Part shown: piece by piece, positions 1 to 11,147 of the stretch
Position numbering within the stretch: position 1 is the first letter of the stretch
Layout: every line of letters starts with the position of its first letter
NCBI GenBank assembly: GCA_030704615.1
Contig: CM060732.1
Location: 3,844,001-3,908,000, forward strand
Source of the DNA: Takakia lepidozioides
Lineage: Eukaryota > Streptophyta > Takakiopsida > Takakiales > Takakiaceae
Length of the DNA: 64,000 bases
Direction of reading: 5' to 3'
Notes under the pieces: model-generated
Database searches by the model: none
What the model was told of the DNA's origin: nothing
What the model saw: only the letters and a program-made list of their open reading frames with translations
Position numbers and translations under genes: made by a program

Positions 1-689
1 TGAACAGACTGTGTAAAACATTGAAAACATATATCAATATCAAGACAATTGTTTTTTATCAAGGCGATCAGTCTTTATGAAGACAATTATCTTTTATCAA
101 GACAATAAAACTAAATGATGAGAAACTAAACGATGAGCGATAGAAATAAACAACCGACCTCCTATCCAGACGAAACAAATGCTAAACAAAAAGAAAAATA
201 CAGAAAACGGGGTTCAACTCCCCCTCATTTTTTGGGCATAGATAGAGGTAGTTGCATCAAACAATGAAATGTGGAAACGTGACATGGTAGCTTTGGCAAC
301 ACCCCACCATTTTTCTTGCGCGAAACAATGAAATACGGGATGTGTATGTGACACCATGCGCATGACCCCGCCCTTTTTGTGACCCCGCCCTTTTTGCGAG
401 GTTTCTCCTGTTGCATTTCGTTACAAGGCGGTGTCCCCGTTTGCGTGTCTCTGTGTGCGTCTGCCTTTGTGGTTGCTGGAATCATGGCTGGTGTGGAGGG
501 ATAGCACCAACAATGCAGGAGAAATTCACAATGAGGAGGAGAAGAAGCCTTTGGAGGGGGGAGGTCACATTAATCTGAAAGTGAAGGGTCAGGTAATGGA
601 AGCCCGTGGCATTTTTGTAGGGTTTGTTTCCCTGTTGGGCTTGAAGTTGTTAGGATCGTAGAGAATGGCACTTCTGGGCATGTGAAGAT
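1..689. other. No recognisable gene
   Basis: AT-rich sequence with short open frames only. A plus-strand frame of 76 codons (431-661) just before the PPR remnant has no repeat motif or targeting-peptide character that I can recognise. It could be the decayed leader of the PPR gene. Confidence 0.4.
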
Positions 690-2124
690 GCTTTGTGCGG
701 CAGGCAGTCTGACAGAGCCTCTACAGACTTTAAACCAAGGAGGCATTCAGCAGATTCAGATACATATGTCTGTCTCTTGCTTAAGTGCATCAAGATGGAA
801 GGTCTGGAAGCTGGAAAGCAGATGCACACTCACATTATCCAAAGTGGATTCGCTCCAAAAGTTTTTCTACTCGACACCCTTGTCAACATGTATGTTAAGT
901 GCGGGAGCATCATGGATGCTCTCCAAGTGTTCAACAGAATGCTTCAACGATCTTTGATCACGTGGAATATAATGTTGGCAGGATTCACCAAGCATGGGTG
1001 TGGTAGGAATGCTTTGGAAACCTATGAGCAAATGCTGCTCGAAGGGGTGGGTTGGACGATATGTGGTTTCATGGAACGCCATGATTGCAGAATATGCTCA
1101 ACATGGGTGTGTTAGGGAGGCTTTCGAGATCTATGAGCTAATGCATAGGTAGGGGGTGATACCCAACAGGGTCACTTTCACTTCTGTGCTCAATGCATGT
1201 GCCAGTCTAGGAGACCTAGAGAAGGGCAAAGAGATCATGCTGATATCATCAGAGGTGAAATTACAAAATGGCGGAACGAGATGTTGTATTATGGAACTCC
1301 ATGATTACATGTTACATTGGAGGTGGTTTCTCAGGGTTTGTGCCAATGTGGCAGCCCTTGAGAAGGGCAAAGAGATCCATGCTGGCATTATCAAGCCAGA
1401 ATTGTGTCAGATAACATTCTAGGTACTGCCTTGGTAAGCAAGTATGCCAAATACGGGAGCATAAATAATGTATGGCAAGTGTTTGACAATATGGCTGAAC
1501 GGGATGTAGTCTCATGGAGTGCGATGATCGCAGGATATGCCCAGCATGGGTGTGGTACGGAGGCTTTGGAGACCTATAAGCAAATGGTATGAGAAGGGGT
1601 GGCACCTGATCAGTCTACGTTTGTTTGCACTGTCAATGCCTGTGCAAGCCTGGCAGCCCTGGAGAAGGGCAAACAAGTCCATGCTGACATAATTAAAGCT
1701 GGAATTGTTCCAGATATCATTTTGGAGAATACCCTAGTCGATGGTATGCCAAATGTGGCAGCCTTGAAGATGCAAGTCGGGTGTTTGGCAATATGGCTAG
1801 ACAAATTGTGGTCTCATGGAGTGCAATGATCGCAGGATATGCCCAAAATGGGTGTGGTAGGGAGGCTGTGGAGACCTATGAGCTAATGATACGGGAAATG
1901 TATGAAGGGAGTGTTCGACAGTATGGCTGAACGAGCTGTGGTGTCGTGGAGTGCGATGATTGCAGGATATGCACAGCAAGGGTGCGGGATGGAGGCTTTG
2001 GAGACCTATGAGCAAATGATGTGCGAAGGGGGTGAAGCCCAACCACATCACGTTTGTTTGCATTTGCAATGCGTGTGCAAGCCTGGCAGCCCTGGAAAAG
2101 TAAAAAGAGGTCCATGGTGACATT
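690..2124 (+). pseudogene. PLS-class PPR protein, 5' part, decayed
   Basis: Successive frames encode tandem pentatricopeptide repeats of the plant PLS type: blocks such as LEKGKEVHADIIKAG, LVNMYVKCGSI, VVSWSAMIAGYAQHG and ALETYEQM recur about every 100 residues. Such proteins normally bind organellar RNA and guide editing or processing. The reading frame is broken: in-frame TAG at 1150-1152, TGA at 1590-1592, and several shifts around 1115, 1420, 1830 and 2120. Compared with the repeat consensus, the TAG and TGA are CAG-to-TAG and CGA-to-TGA. The coding similarity stops abruptly in the middle of a repeat at about 2124 and resumes near 4245. The family call is certain; the gene is almost surely non-functional here. 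No promoter could be identified. Confidence 0.9.
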
Positions 2125-4219
2125 ATCTTTTCTCTATCTTACTCCACCCCTAGCCCCCTGTGCATCTATATTACGGAGTTATATAGTGAATTGTGTATTA
2201 CGGAGTTATATAATGAACTGTGTAAGCTTTGTGTTCAGACCGTAGCACAGAAATAGTGTTGGGTCATACCACTCAAACGCACCTACATAACCAGTAGATT
2301 CAGATGACTGTTATTTCCCAGGTTTGTAAGTTAACTGTGGGCTTGATGTTTGATTGTCAGGTTCCCCTGCGTAATCATTGTAGCATCTCGAGTACCCTGA
2401 AGTGATAAGACCAGGTGGTGAAGAAATTTTAGCTCTACAGTGAATTTCAATCGTTCCTTATGACCCCAACCTTCCTGTGCAGGTATTTGGAAAGACTGGA
2501 GGGAAACGATGTCACTGTCAATAGCAATGAAACTCTTCAAGAATTTCTCGATGCTCATGGCTACTCCAAGAAGTTCTGCGAGTGCTACCTGGTAACAATT
2601 GGGCGCGTGTCATTGAATATTGCTTCCATATAGTATGCAGTGTTACAGACTAGTTTTACCTTTACCAGGATGTATTACGACTCACTTGTCAAGTTTCCAA
2701 GCAAGGACTCTTGGGAGGAGTTGTGCTTTCGTTTTGAATGAGTTTCTCTTACTGTCAATATGTGGGGGAAGACAGGTGTCTGTGTGTGCCTCAATATGGT
2801 CATGCCCACTAGAGACTGTAATGGGGTATTCAGCTGCCAGCATTCTCACATTCTGCCGTAATCACTACCTACTGCAGGTATGGCCTATATGATTTTGGCT
2901 CAGCTATGGGATGCTATGTTATAGTTGAATGATCTACAAGTTTTTCTTTTGTTTTCTATTTCTGTCTCATCGCCCTTGATTCTGTCTTTAACCATCCTCT
3001 CTTGTTTTTCCTTCGTGTGTTCAAATAAAGTTCTCTTTTCCTGGGGTGTTTGGAGTTTTTAGGCCTAAACTCACAATGAGGAGAGTCCTTTGATACCGTC
3101 AAGAGCCAGGGGAATACCACAGACACATGGATGGAAAGTGGGGTGGCACAGAGGTACAAAGGGGAAAGAGAGCCTAGGTGGCAGTACTTCATGTGATGTG
3201 CCCCACAGAAATTGGATGTAAGAGGGGTTTGCACAATGCCGCTCCAAGAAAGTTGTAGCCCACATTTTCTGATCATGTGCTGTGACTGGTGCAGCTGTTT
3301 GGCCGCCCAGCATGGCTGACTGTTAAGGCCTCTCTGAAACCCATGTCTCCAAGGTGTGCTAAGTTTCTTCTAGCTGGTCTCGTGCCCGTAAATAATTGTC
3401 CTACCGGTTTGTTTTGCCTGAAAATGCTTTCGTCCTATTATTGAGTATTGTGACCTTTGCAAAGCACCTGTATGCGGCACTAAGCTGTCTAAATGTGGCA
3501 GATAGTTGCGGAGCTGGAAGGAGCAGGTTCTAAAATTCGGACAAGCTGTACTGTCACCCACATTTTCACGTTGTCATATGGTATAACCTCTTGAATGGAT
3601 AAGACCTTTACTGTGTGTCTTGGGAAGAGATTCCTACTTACTGGATTCTCCTTGCGGCTTTGGAAAGACCCAGCCTAGTCTGAGAGAAAGTGGTGAAGGA
3701 AGGTCACTACCACTGCTCACAGGTTGTTCCATTGTGGAACTGTCTGTAGGTGTCGGATTAGGCTAGTCTTCTTATTGTCTGTGGGGGCCTTCGGTGAAGC
3801 ATTATGGTGAAGAGTTTGGACCACATGTTGGTGACAGCTTTAGAATTGTCGTAGAGTGCCTCAAAATAAAAGGATAGAGGAAAAGTAGTTAGAAGAGTGT
3901 CCATAGTCTTGTGGGTCGTTGGATCTCAGCTCTCCATCAGCACTATTCCTTTCTAGCTTACAACAGATGTGACATGTGGCTCTTAGAAAAATGGAGAAGT
4001 TGTTGGTTGTCAGAAGAAGAAATGAAACGAAATGGTACGTTATAACGTGTAAGGAACTTCTGAAATTCCATAAGGCCAAAGAACTGATGGGACAAACACA
4101 CAACTGATGAAGCAGCTGGTAGGAATGACCCCTACATCTCTGCACAAAAATGGATTCTCAGTCTCTATAGCTTTAGTCATGGAGGCCAGTTCTGACTCCA
4201 GAAGATGTACATTTCTAAG
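2125..4219 (+). other. 2.1 kb segment interrupting the PPR gene
   Basis: The PPR reading frame breaks within one repeat, and the next recognisable repeat begins beyond this segment. The hexamer GACATT occurs at both edges (2119-2124 and 4220-4225), which could be a short target-site duplication or simply the repeated PPR codons. The segment carries three exons of an unrelated gene (2483-3353). I see no long terminal repeats, no transposase, and no gene in 3354-4219. Two copies of ATTACGGAGTTATATA lie near 2172 and 2198. It may be a gene-fragment-carrying insertion or the product of rearrangement. Confidence 0.6.
2483..3353 (+). pseudogene. Cyclopropane-fatty-acid-synthase-like fragment, 3 exons
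   Basis: Three short exons with GT-AG borders match the flavin amine-oxidase-like N-terminal half of plant cyclopropane fatty acyl phospholipid synthases. Exon 2483-2591 encodes YLERLEGNDVTV and then NETLQEFLDAHGYSKKF. After a 184 bp phase-0 intron, exon 2776-2877 encodes CASIWSCPLETV and LTFCRNHYLLQ. Exon 3295-3353 begins LFGRPAWLTV directly in phase and then loses frame by one base; the continuation G-L-S-E-T-H-V-S-K-V is in the shifted frame. The methyltransferase half and the first exons are absent. Full-length family members exceed 800 residues, so this is a captured or stranded gene fragment rather than a working enzyme. Identification rests on recalled family motifs, not a search. Confidence 0.75.
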
Positions 4220-4225
4220 GACATT

Positions 4226-5643
4226 GTTCTAGTATTGGGCAATATGACCGATGTCATTCTGAACACTGCCCTGGTGGACATGTATGTCAAATGTGGGTGC
4301 ATCGAGGATGCAAATGGAGTATGGCTGAACGTGATGTGGTGTCGTGGAGTGCGATGATTGCAGGATATGCACAGCAAGGGGCGGGATGGAGGCTTTGGAG
4401 ACCTATGAGCAATTGATGTGCCGCATAACGTTTTGCATTTGCAATGCGTGTGCAAGCCTCACAGCCCTGGAAAGGTGCAAAGAGGTCCATGGTGACATCA
4501 TCAAAGCTGGATTTGTACCAGATGTCATCCTGAACACTGCCCTGCTGGACAGGTATGTCAAATGTGAGTGCATCGAGGATGCAAAGGGAGTGTTCGACAG
4601 TATGGCTGAAAAAGATGTGGTGTCGTGGAGTGCGATGATTGCAGGATATGCACAGCAGGAGCGTGGGATGGAGGCTTTGGAGACCTATGAGCAAATGATG
4701 GGGGAAGGGGTGAAGCCCGACCACATCACGTTTGTGTGCGTTTGCAGTGCGTGTGCAAGCCTGGCAGCCCTGGAAAAGGGCAAAGAGGTGCATGGTTGCA
4801 TCGGCAAAGCTGGAATTGTACCAGATGTGATTCTGGACAATACCCTCGTGGACATGTTTGCCAAATGTGGGAGCATTGAGGATGCGGAGGGAGTGTTCAA
4901 CAATATGGCTGAATGAGATTTGGTGTCATGGAACGGGGAGACCTATGAGCAAATGATGGGGGAAGAGGTGCATCGAGGATGCAAAGGGAGTATTGGACAA
5001 TGTGACTGAACGAAAAGTGTTGTCGTGAAATGCGATGATCGTAGGATATGCCCACAACATGGTTGTCATAAGGAGGTCCTGCAACTATTTGAAGGAATGT
5101 AAAAGAACGGCTTGAAGCTGGACAATATCACCTTTATATGTGTTCTCTCTGCATGCAGCCACACTGACCTACTGAATGAAGGAAGACGCTACTTCGATTC
5201 CCTGAGTCAAGATCATGGTGTTACTCCGACAGTAAAGCACTTTGGCTGCATGGTGGACCTTCTTGGACGTGCGAGACAACTGGATGAGGCAGTGGACCTG
5301 ATTAATAAAATGCCAATCAATCCAGATGTTGTGGAAGGCCTTGCTTGGTGCCTGCAGAATCCATGGCAATGTGGAGATGGATGAACGTGCGGCAACATCT
5401 ATCCTCAAGTGGGCTGAACAGGATGCCGCGACTTATGTGTTGCTATCAAACATCTATGCTGCAGCTGGCCGGTGGGATGATACTGCAAAGGTGAGAAGAA
5501 TGATAAAGGTCAGAGGGGTTAGTGTCGAGCGGCTCTTACTCACCTATCCCTTTGCTATCCGAGGTGGGAACTCCAAGATAGAGGAGTTGGATATCTCTAA
5601 GCACTCAGCCCGCTCAGAACAATCAGTCATGACCTACAACTAG
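4226..5643 (+). pseudogene. PLS-class PPR protein, 3' part with E-type tail
   Basis: The PPR protein continues: repeats with VILNTALLDRYVKC, VVSWSAMIAGYAQQ and ITFVCVCSACASLAALEKGK run to a TGA at 4914-4916 (consensus CGA, Arg). A damaged stretch follows, with a TAA at 5100-5102 (consensus CAA). The last part reads ITFICVLSACSHTDLLNEG, then VKHFGCMVDLLGRA, then after a one-base shift near 5326 WKALLGACRIHGNVEM and YVLLSNIYAAAGRWDD. These are the usual final S/L2 repeats and E motif of plant editing-factor-type PPR proteins. After VRRMIKVRGV the similarity ends, so no complete E+ or DYW deaminase domain is present. The stop at 5641-5643 is probably not the ancestral one. Confidence 0.9.
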
Positions 5644-6159
5644 TGTATCATGGAAGTGCTTCCTGTTTGTATTTCTTCTTGCTTTCATGTCAGCAAGTTA
5701 CTTTACTATTTATATTTAAGTATCAGATTGCTTCAGCAATCTACCAGGTTCCAATCACTCATCCATTCATTCCACAGTTTCACTCAGATCTCTCTACACA
5801 GTGTGAGTATGGAATATGTATCAGATTAAGATTTATAAAGTATCAGGCCGAAGCCATGGTGTCTCTAGTCTGCTCTACAGAACAACTCTACAACTTGCAT
5901 GAATCAAGCATCAACAGTTCGTGTCTCCTCCTCCACTGTGCTCTCCATTCCTCAACTCCAGATCGTCCTTCTCTCCCCGATGACCAAGTCGTGATGCAAG
6001 AAGTGTCCTCTCCCCATTGCCACTTTGCCTTTTCTACCTGCAAGTTGTTCTAACTGCCTAACTAACTAACTGTCATCCAGACAGAATACACGTTCCCTCT
6101 GCCGATATCATTCCCACACAGTCGTTCCCTGCTATGGTAACCGTTCCCTGTGAATGCTG
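5644..6159. other. No recognisable gene
   Basis: Downstream flank of the PPR remnant. An open frame of 136 codons (5643-6053, plus) is low-complexity and unlike any family I know. Nothing else is supported. Confidence 0.4.
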
Positions 6160-6365
6160 TGACGGGCTGTGCCAAACTGTGCTGGCTGTGACTAGCTGTG
6201 ACTGGCTGTGTCGGCCTGTGACTAGCTGTGTAAAGCTGTGTCGGGCTTTGATAGGCTGTGTAAGGCTGTAACAAGCTGTGTCAGGCTGTGTCGGCTGTGA
6301 TAGACTGTGAAAGGCTGTGTAAGGCTGTGATGTCCAAGCTGTGTCAGGCTGTGTAAGCCTGTCTA
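6160..6365. repeat. GGCTGTG-type short tandem repeat
   Basis: About 200 bp of irregular 8-11 bp units built on GGCTGTG followed by 2-4 variable bases (GACTA, TAA, TCA). The same unit recurs at 9190-9340. The two tracts bracket the coiled-coil ORF at 6744-9030. Confidence 0.9.
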
Positions 6366-6743
6366 CCACCCCTAAGGCATGTGTTGGTCTAAGTCTACCA
6401 TCCGTAAGTCTGCGCAAAAATTAAGGGTACCCAACAGAACCCATAAAACTGTCTAAGTCCCAGACAGCTTTCTAACATTACCCCTCCTCCTCTCAAAAAG
6501 TCGTGTCCTCACGGTATACTGTTTAGGATCAACAAACCTTTGTGAACAAGCACCCTTCTGTCGGCGAGAGTCCCGTGGAGGGCTCTGTGTGCGAGTCCGA
6601 GCCCTGTTACTAGCTGGTGGAAATAACTGGTCCCCAAATGGAAATGTCTGGCCTTCCTTTGGTTGATAAGGAGGTACTTCTCAGGCATAGGAGATCCCCG
6701 TCATTTCTTCTCTGCCATTTGTAGTGCATAGTCCTCCGCCATG
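6366..6743 (-). other. 3' flank of the coiled-coil ORF
   Basis: Non-coding on current evidence. On the minus strand it contains a purine-rich stretch near 6480-6500 (GAGAGGAGGAGGGGTAATG) that resembles the polypurine tract found near the 3' end of LTR retrotransposons. This is weak evidence only. Confidence 0.3.
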
Positions 6744-9030
6744 TCAAAAGGTTCCTCCATAGAGCCAGGTATCAGAATCATCTCCCCCCCTGTGGACTTT
6801 CGGTGCTCTGACCTTCTCGGGAATCCTGCGTGGCACACAATGTTTGCCCACCATGTCTGGAAGCTTAAACATTGAAACCTGCATCAATCTCTTGCGAGCA
6901 AAGTTAGTGTACTCCCGGAGCTCCTTGTCCGTATAGGTGAGGGGTGTGCCAATGACCTTGGATCAGTGTAAGTATTTCCTGGCTTCATGTCCCTTATAAA
7001 AAAGATCGTCAAGGCCCAATTTTTCTTTGGCCAAATTGTCCAAAGCAAAATTGAACCAAGAACGAAGTTGGGGATCCTTCTGCAACATGATCTTCACATC
7101 ATACAGATACGTATGGGGGAACTGAAGGTAAGACCCAATGATCCCCAGTGGAATAACTCTGAAATCTCGTCTGCATCTTCTGCTGCTCAATGTGATAGCG
7201 TGCAATGAAACAAGCAGCATAGTATAAACCACAACCCATGACCAGACTAGGTACCTCCTTGGTCTTGGTGTAAATGTACCCATGAACAATCTGGAAGACA
7301 ATTAATTCCTTCAGCATGGTGCCTGCCTCAGACCAGTACCTTGCAAAATGGTGATCTTCAATGGGTCGGTTATTCGGAAGAACCTTAGTCTGTGTTGCCA
7401 CTGGCAACCAAATGCGCATGATCTGGTAATAGTGTGCCAAAGATTGTGGAGGACTGAATTCCTTCCAAGCCAAATCCATCACAATGGGAATTTGGTTGAA
7501 GGGCATAATCATAGCCCGATTGTACTCAAGTGCAGTAGGGGTCTTAGGTGGGTTAAAAGAAGCATCCCCCCAAACCTCAGATTGCTGCAAAGCCATGGTA
7601 TCAACAGTATCGACCTGCTGTGGTTGCTGTGATATTGGTGCCACTGTCCCTCCTGTTGTGGGCAAGTCATGTACCTCATGTGATGAAGATTGGAAAATCA
7701 GAGTCCGCGCATGTAAATAAACAGCCACCAGCTGTTCCTCAGGGACAAAGGCTCTTTTGTCAATGTTGGAACTTAAGTCATCCACTTGAGTCTGCAGCCC
7801 TTCCACATCATCCTCCAACTCAGCTATCCGACTATAGACATTGTCTATAGTGGTTGTGGCAATGTTCTGTACCTGTAGCCTGAGATCATTCATCTCCTCC
7901 TGGGTGAGCTTCCTTGGTGCCTTCCCTTCCACCGGCCCTTGTGTTAACCACACTTGCAAAATATGATTATCCACCAAGTCCTGTGTAGCACCCCTGAGAT
8001 CCTGCTCCTCCTTGAGTCTATATGTTTGCAACTGCTGCTGCAAACTCTCCATATGCTTTGCATGAGGTTCAACCAAAGCTGCATAGGCAGCAGACAGATT
8101 ATTGGCTTCCTTCCAAGCCTTGTTTGTCACAGAAAGCTCATTCTTTCGTGTTGTGAGTGTTTGCTGCAACTCAAGGATGTATCTGTCTTTCTGAGCCGCA
8201 ACCTGACTGTACTATTGAAATGTATCCTCATTGCGACGGATAGTAGCCTTCAAGTCAGCAATGAGTTTCGCCTGCTCCACTGATTCAGCCTCCACCATCA
8301 AACATCTGTCAGCCTGATTCTTAACTTCTAATGCAGTCAGCTCTAGAGTAGTTGTTAGTGTGGCACATTGGATGGTCATTTTATGATGAACTGACTCCAA
8401 CTCTATATGTAGCAACTTCACTTCGTGCAATTTGCCCTCATGCTTCACCTGCAACTGGTATAACTGTTGCTTATGTACTTCATGCAACTTCTCCTGCTCC
8501 AGGCCTGCTTCAATCAGGTTTTCCTTTGCTAGCTGCAGGGCAGCCCTCGTGTCCTCCAACTCTTTCTGCAATTTGAGATTGGCCTCCACATCCACCTTAT
8601 TTGCACACTCAGTGGCAATTCTTGCTTCAAACTCTTGTAATCTAGCCCAAAGTTGAATGAGAATTTTTTTAATTTCTTGTTCTTGTTTCTTGGAGGGAAC
8701 CACTTGCATGAAATTCACATTCCTGATTGGCTGTTGCCTCATCGGGTAACTTCTCAATTTTACCCCCATCTATTCATATTCCCACTTGGAATGCCCAGTA
8801 GGACTGCACATGTGGCAAAGGTCCCCCTCTGCCAGACGCGTAAGGGGTTCCGTTACCTGTCCCTTGGATGCATTAATGGGTACGTAATTAGTTTCGGCTG
8901 AGGTACCGGGTAGGTACTTTGACGGCCATGTTTGTTTTCTTGCATGATGGCACCCGCTATTGTTGTAGTTCGAAAGTGCAGGTTCGTGCGTATATCTTGG
9001 CTCATTTGGTTTATTCGTCTGGCAGTACAT
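6744..9030 (-). pseudogene. Zinc-knuckle/coiled-coil ORF downstream of integrase
   Basis: Read on the minus strand, the frame starts with a cysteine-containing region (C-M-Y-C near 9020) and a zinc-knuckle-like CHMCSPTGHSKWEY (CX2CX4H). A TAG near 8768 follows, then about 185 residues of strong coiled coil (8769-8212, E/K/Q/L-rich heptads). A TAG at 8212-8214 stands where the second copy has CAG. Another coiled coil and a globular tail (8169-7170) follow, then a frame change near 7170 and a continuation to 6963. One more TGA near 6960 is read past by the same frame, ending at 6744. I do not recognise the family. Its position after integrase on the same strand, and a second copy at 18360-19790, suggest an accessory or gag-like ORF of an LTR element. 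It is decayed. Confidence 0.6.
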
Positions 9031-9189
9031 GCAATACGGAGCGCTTTGCCCCTTAGGCCACGTGTTCGATTTTAAACATGCTCCCGTCTTCCTCTATCCG
9101 CGAGGCACATTCTCCGAGTTTGACTTCCAAACTTCTTTTACACTCACCGGCCACTTCCCTGACGTTAACCCGCGTCCACCTGTCACTGA

Positions 9190-9340
9190 CCCTAGGGACT
9201 GTGCAACCTGTGTGGGCTGTATTGGGCTGTGACAGGCTGTGTCAAACTGTGGTGAGCTGTGATACGTTGTGTCAAACTGTGGTGGGCTGTGATATGTTGT
9301 GGTAAACTGTGGTGGGCTGTGATGGCTGTGTGAACACCCG
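9190..9340. repeat. GGCTGTG-type short tandem repeat, second tract
   Basis: Units of GGCTGTGAT, GTGTCAAACTGTGGT and GGGCTGTGATATGTT alternate over about 140 bp. It overlaps the 3' end of the integrase frame, whose translation becomes a repetitive HSPPQFDTTY-like peptide. Confidence 0.9.
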
Positions 9341-9439
9341 TGTTCTCTGCGATGGCCATACACATCCGGCTTTACGACAAGTGCTTCATGCTCTGTTGGT
9401 GTAGGCTGTGACTGCATCTGTGTTTCAAGATGCAAATCA

Positions 9440-10548
9440 TGCTGTAATGGTTTATCATGGATACCACTGTATCCCTTCAACTTATTGGCATTGACTCTTC
9501 CAAACATCTCTTTGTTAATGGTTTGTAACATGGCTGTGTTGTTATCATACATCTTCTGTATGACATAAGGTCCTTTCCATGGTGACTTAAGCTTAGAAGC
9601 TTTAATCTTTCCCTTCTTCTACAACCACAGTACCAAATCTCCCGTCTTAAAAGTCTTCAATTTTCCTTCATCAAACCGATCCTTCCTCTTCATCTGAATT
9701 TTGGTCATGTTATCTACTGCATCAGCACGTACTTCTTCCACATGATATAATTCATGTTTCCTGACTTTAATTGAATCCTCCAATTCCATTCTCCTTCCTC
9801 ATTCAGTTCTCATGGTAGGTAATAAGAATTCCACTGGAAGTAAAGCTTCCATACCATAAACTTATTGGAATGGTGTATACTTGGTGGTGACTTTATATGA
9901 AGTCTTGTATGACCAAAAAGCTGCCAACAGCTTTGTATCCCAATCCGTTCTGTTTGCATTGACTATCTTAGCCAAGATAGTGCATAATATTTTGTTGGTG
10001 GCCTCTGCCTGCCCATTGCCCTGTGGGTAATGGGTTGTACTCTTCATGTGCACAATCATGAACTCTTTAGTCAATAGTTCGATGGTCTCATTAATGAAGT
10101 GATTTCATTGGTCACTGATAAATTCCAGGAGACAGCCAAATCTTGTGAGTATGTTCTCATACATGAACCTTGTTGTGGACTTAGCTGTGTTGTCCCTCAG
10201 AGCCTTAGCTTCCACCCACTTTGTAGTATAATCAGTGGCTGTGATTATATACTTGTTCTGTGTATTCCTGGCTGGTGGATTAATTGGTCCAACAAAGTCT
10301 AATCCCCATTTCTGAAATGGTTCAGTAGGCGTCGTAGGATGCAAAGCCATCTTCCCATATCTTTGCAAAGGTCCTAGCCTCTGACACTCATCACAACTCT
10401 TGCAATACTTATGTACATCCTTGAACAAAGTAGGCCACCAGTAACCTGCAAGTAGTATTTTCCTACTGGTAGTCTCCTCTCCAAAATGTCCTCCAGCCAC
10501 TCCTTTATGAACTTCTTCCAAAACTTTATTTACTTCATGGTGGTACAA
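9440..10548 (-). pseudogene. Ty3/gypsy integrase, decayed
   Basis: The minus strand encodes an integrase in two frames. 10548-10105 has the HHCC zinc domain ([12 protein letters not shown], then [11 protein letters not shown]) and the first catalytic Asp in WGLDFVGPI, then the second in EFISDQ. 10074-9862 carries THYPQGNGQAEATNK with the catalytic Glu. The C-terminal part (9552-9440) has the usual MYDNNTAMLQTI and RVNANKLKGYSG before it runs into the GGCTGTG repeat. Together these give the D-D-E core of a retroviral-type integrase that inserts the cDNA copy in the nucleus. Frame breaks at about 10104 and 9862 make it non-functional. Confidence 0.85.
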
Positions 10549-10741
10549 GCATCATTTAAGAACTCCATCAGGTCCCGGTAGTATATGGTAAAGCCTTGAT
10601 AGCTATTCTTAACCTTTGCTCCTTCCCATAACTGGGTGGGCACTGACCATGAGTAAGGTAATATCTGATTGGCCACTACCAATCTAACCAATCATCTGCA
10701 CTTCCCTGCACCTCCACTGCAAATAAACTCGCATAAGGCAG

Positions 10742-11083
10742 CTAGTCGTCTACTCCCGTGGTGGACTCTCCTGTTGATAGGCGTGACAAGTGATCTGCCA
10801 CAAGATGCAAACGGCCAGGCTTGTAAACAACTTCGAATTCAAACTCGTGCAAGATTATTAACCTTCTTGATATCCTGTCACTTATCAAAGGCTTGTTCAC
10901 CAGATAAATCAAAGCCTGATGATCCACATAAAACATAAACTTCCTTCCCAATAGGTAATGCTTGAATTTCTTGATTGCATAAATCATTGCCAAAGCTTCT
11001 CTTTTAGTAGTGCTATAGTTCCTCTCAGCACTGTTCAACAATCTGCTAGCATAGTACACAGGTGAATCTGTTTCCTGTGACAT
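10742..11083 (-). pseudogene. Ty3/gypsy RNase H domain
   Basis: The 113-residue frame contains PVYYASRLLNSAERNYST, KREALAMIYAIKKFKHYLLG, FYVDHQAL and KPGRLHLVADHLSRL, the typical order of the retrotransposon RNase H that degrades the RNA template during reverse transcription. It continues the reverse transcriptase at 11148-12074 after frame damage near 11090-11150, and precedes the integrase. It ends in a stop at 10742; about 190 bp without a clear frame separate it from the integrase. Confidence 0.85.
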
Positions 11084-11147
11084 TTTGGGCTAACACAGCT
11101 CCCAATGCTTCTCCTGAGGCATCACATTGTACATGAAATACTACATG

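Noticed and set aside
6160-6365. Telomere-like repeat
   Set aside because: GGCTGTG with variable spacing does not match plant TTTAGGG repeats and lies inside element remnants.
7348-7850. Plus-strand frames across the coiled-coil ORF
   Set aside because: Shadows of the minus-strand coding sequence, which has the coherent composition and a second copy.
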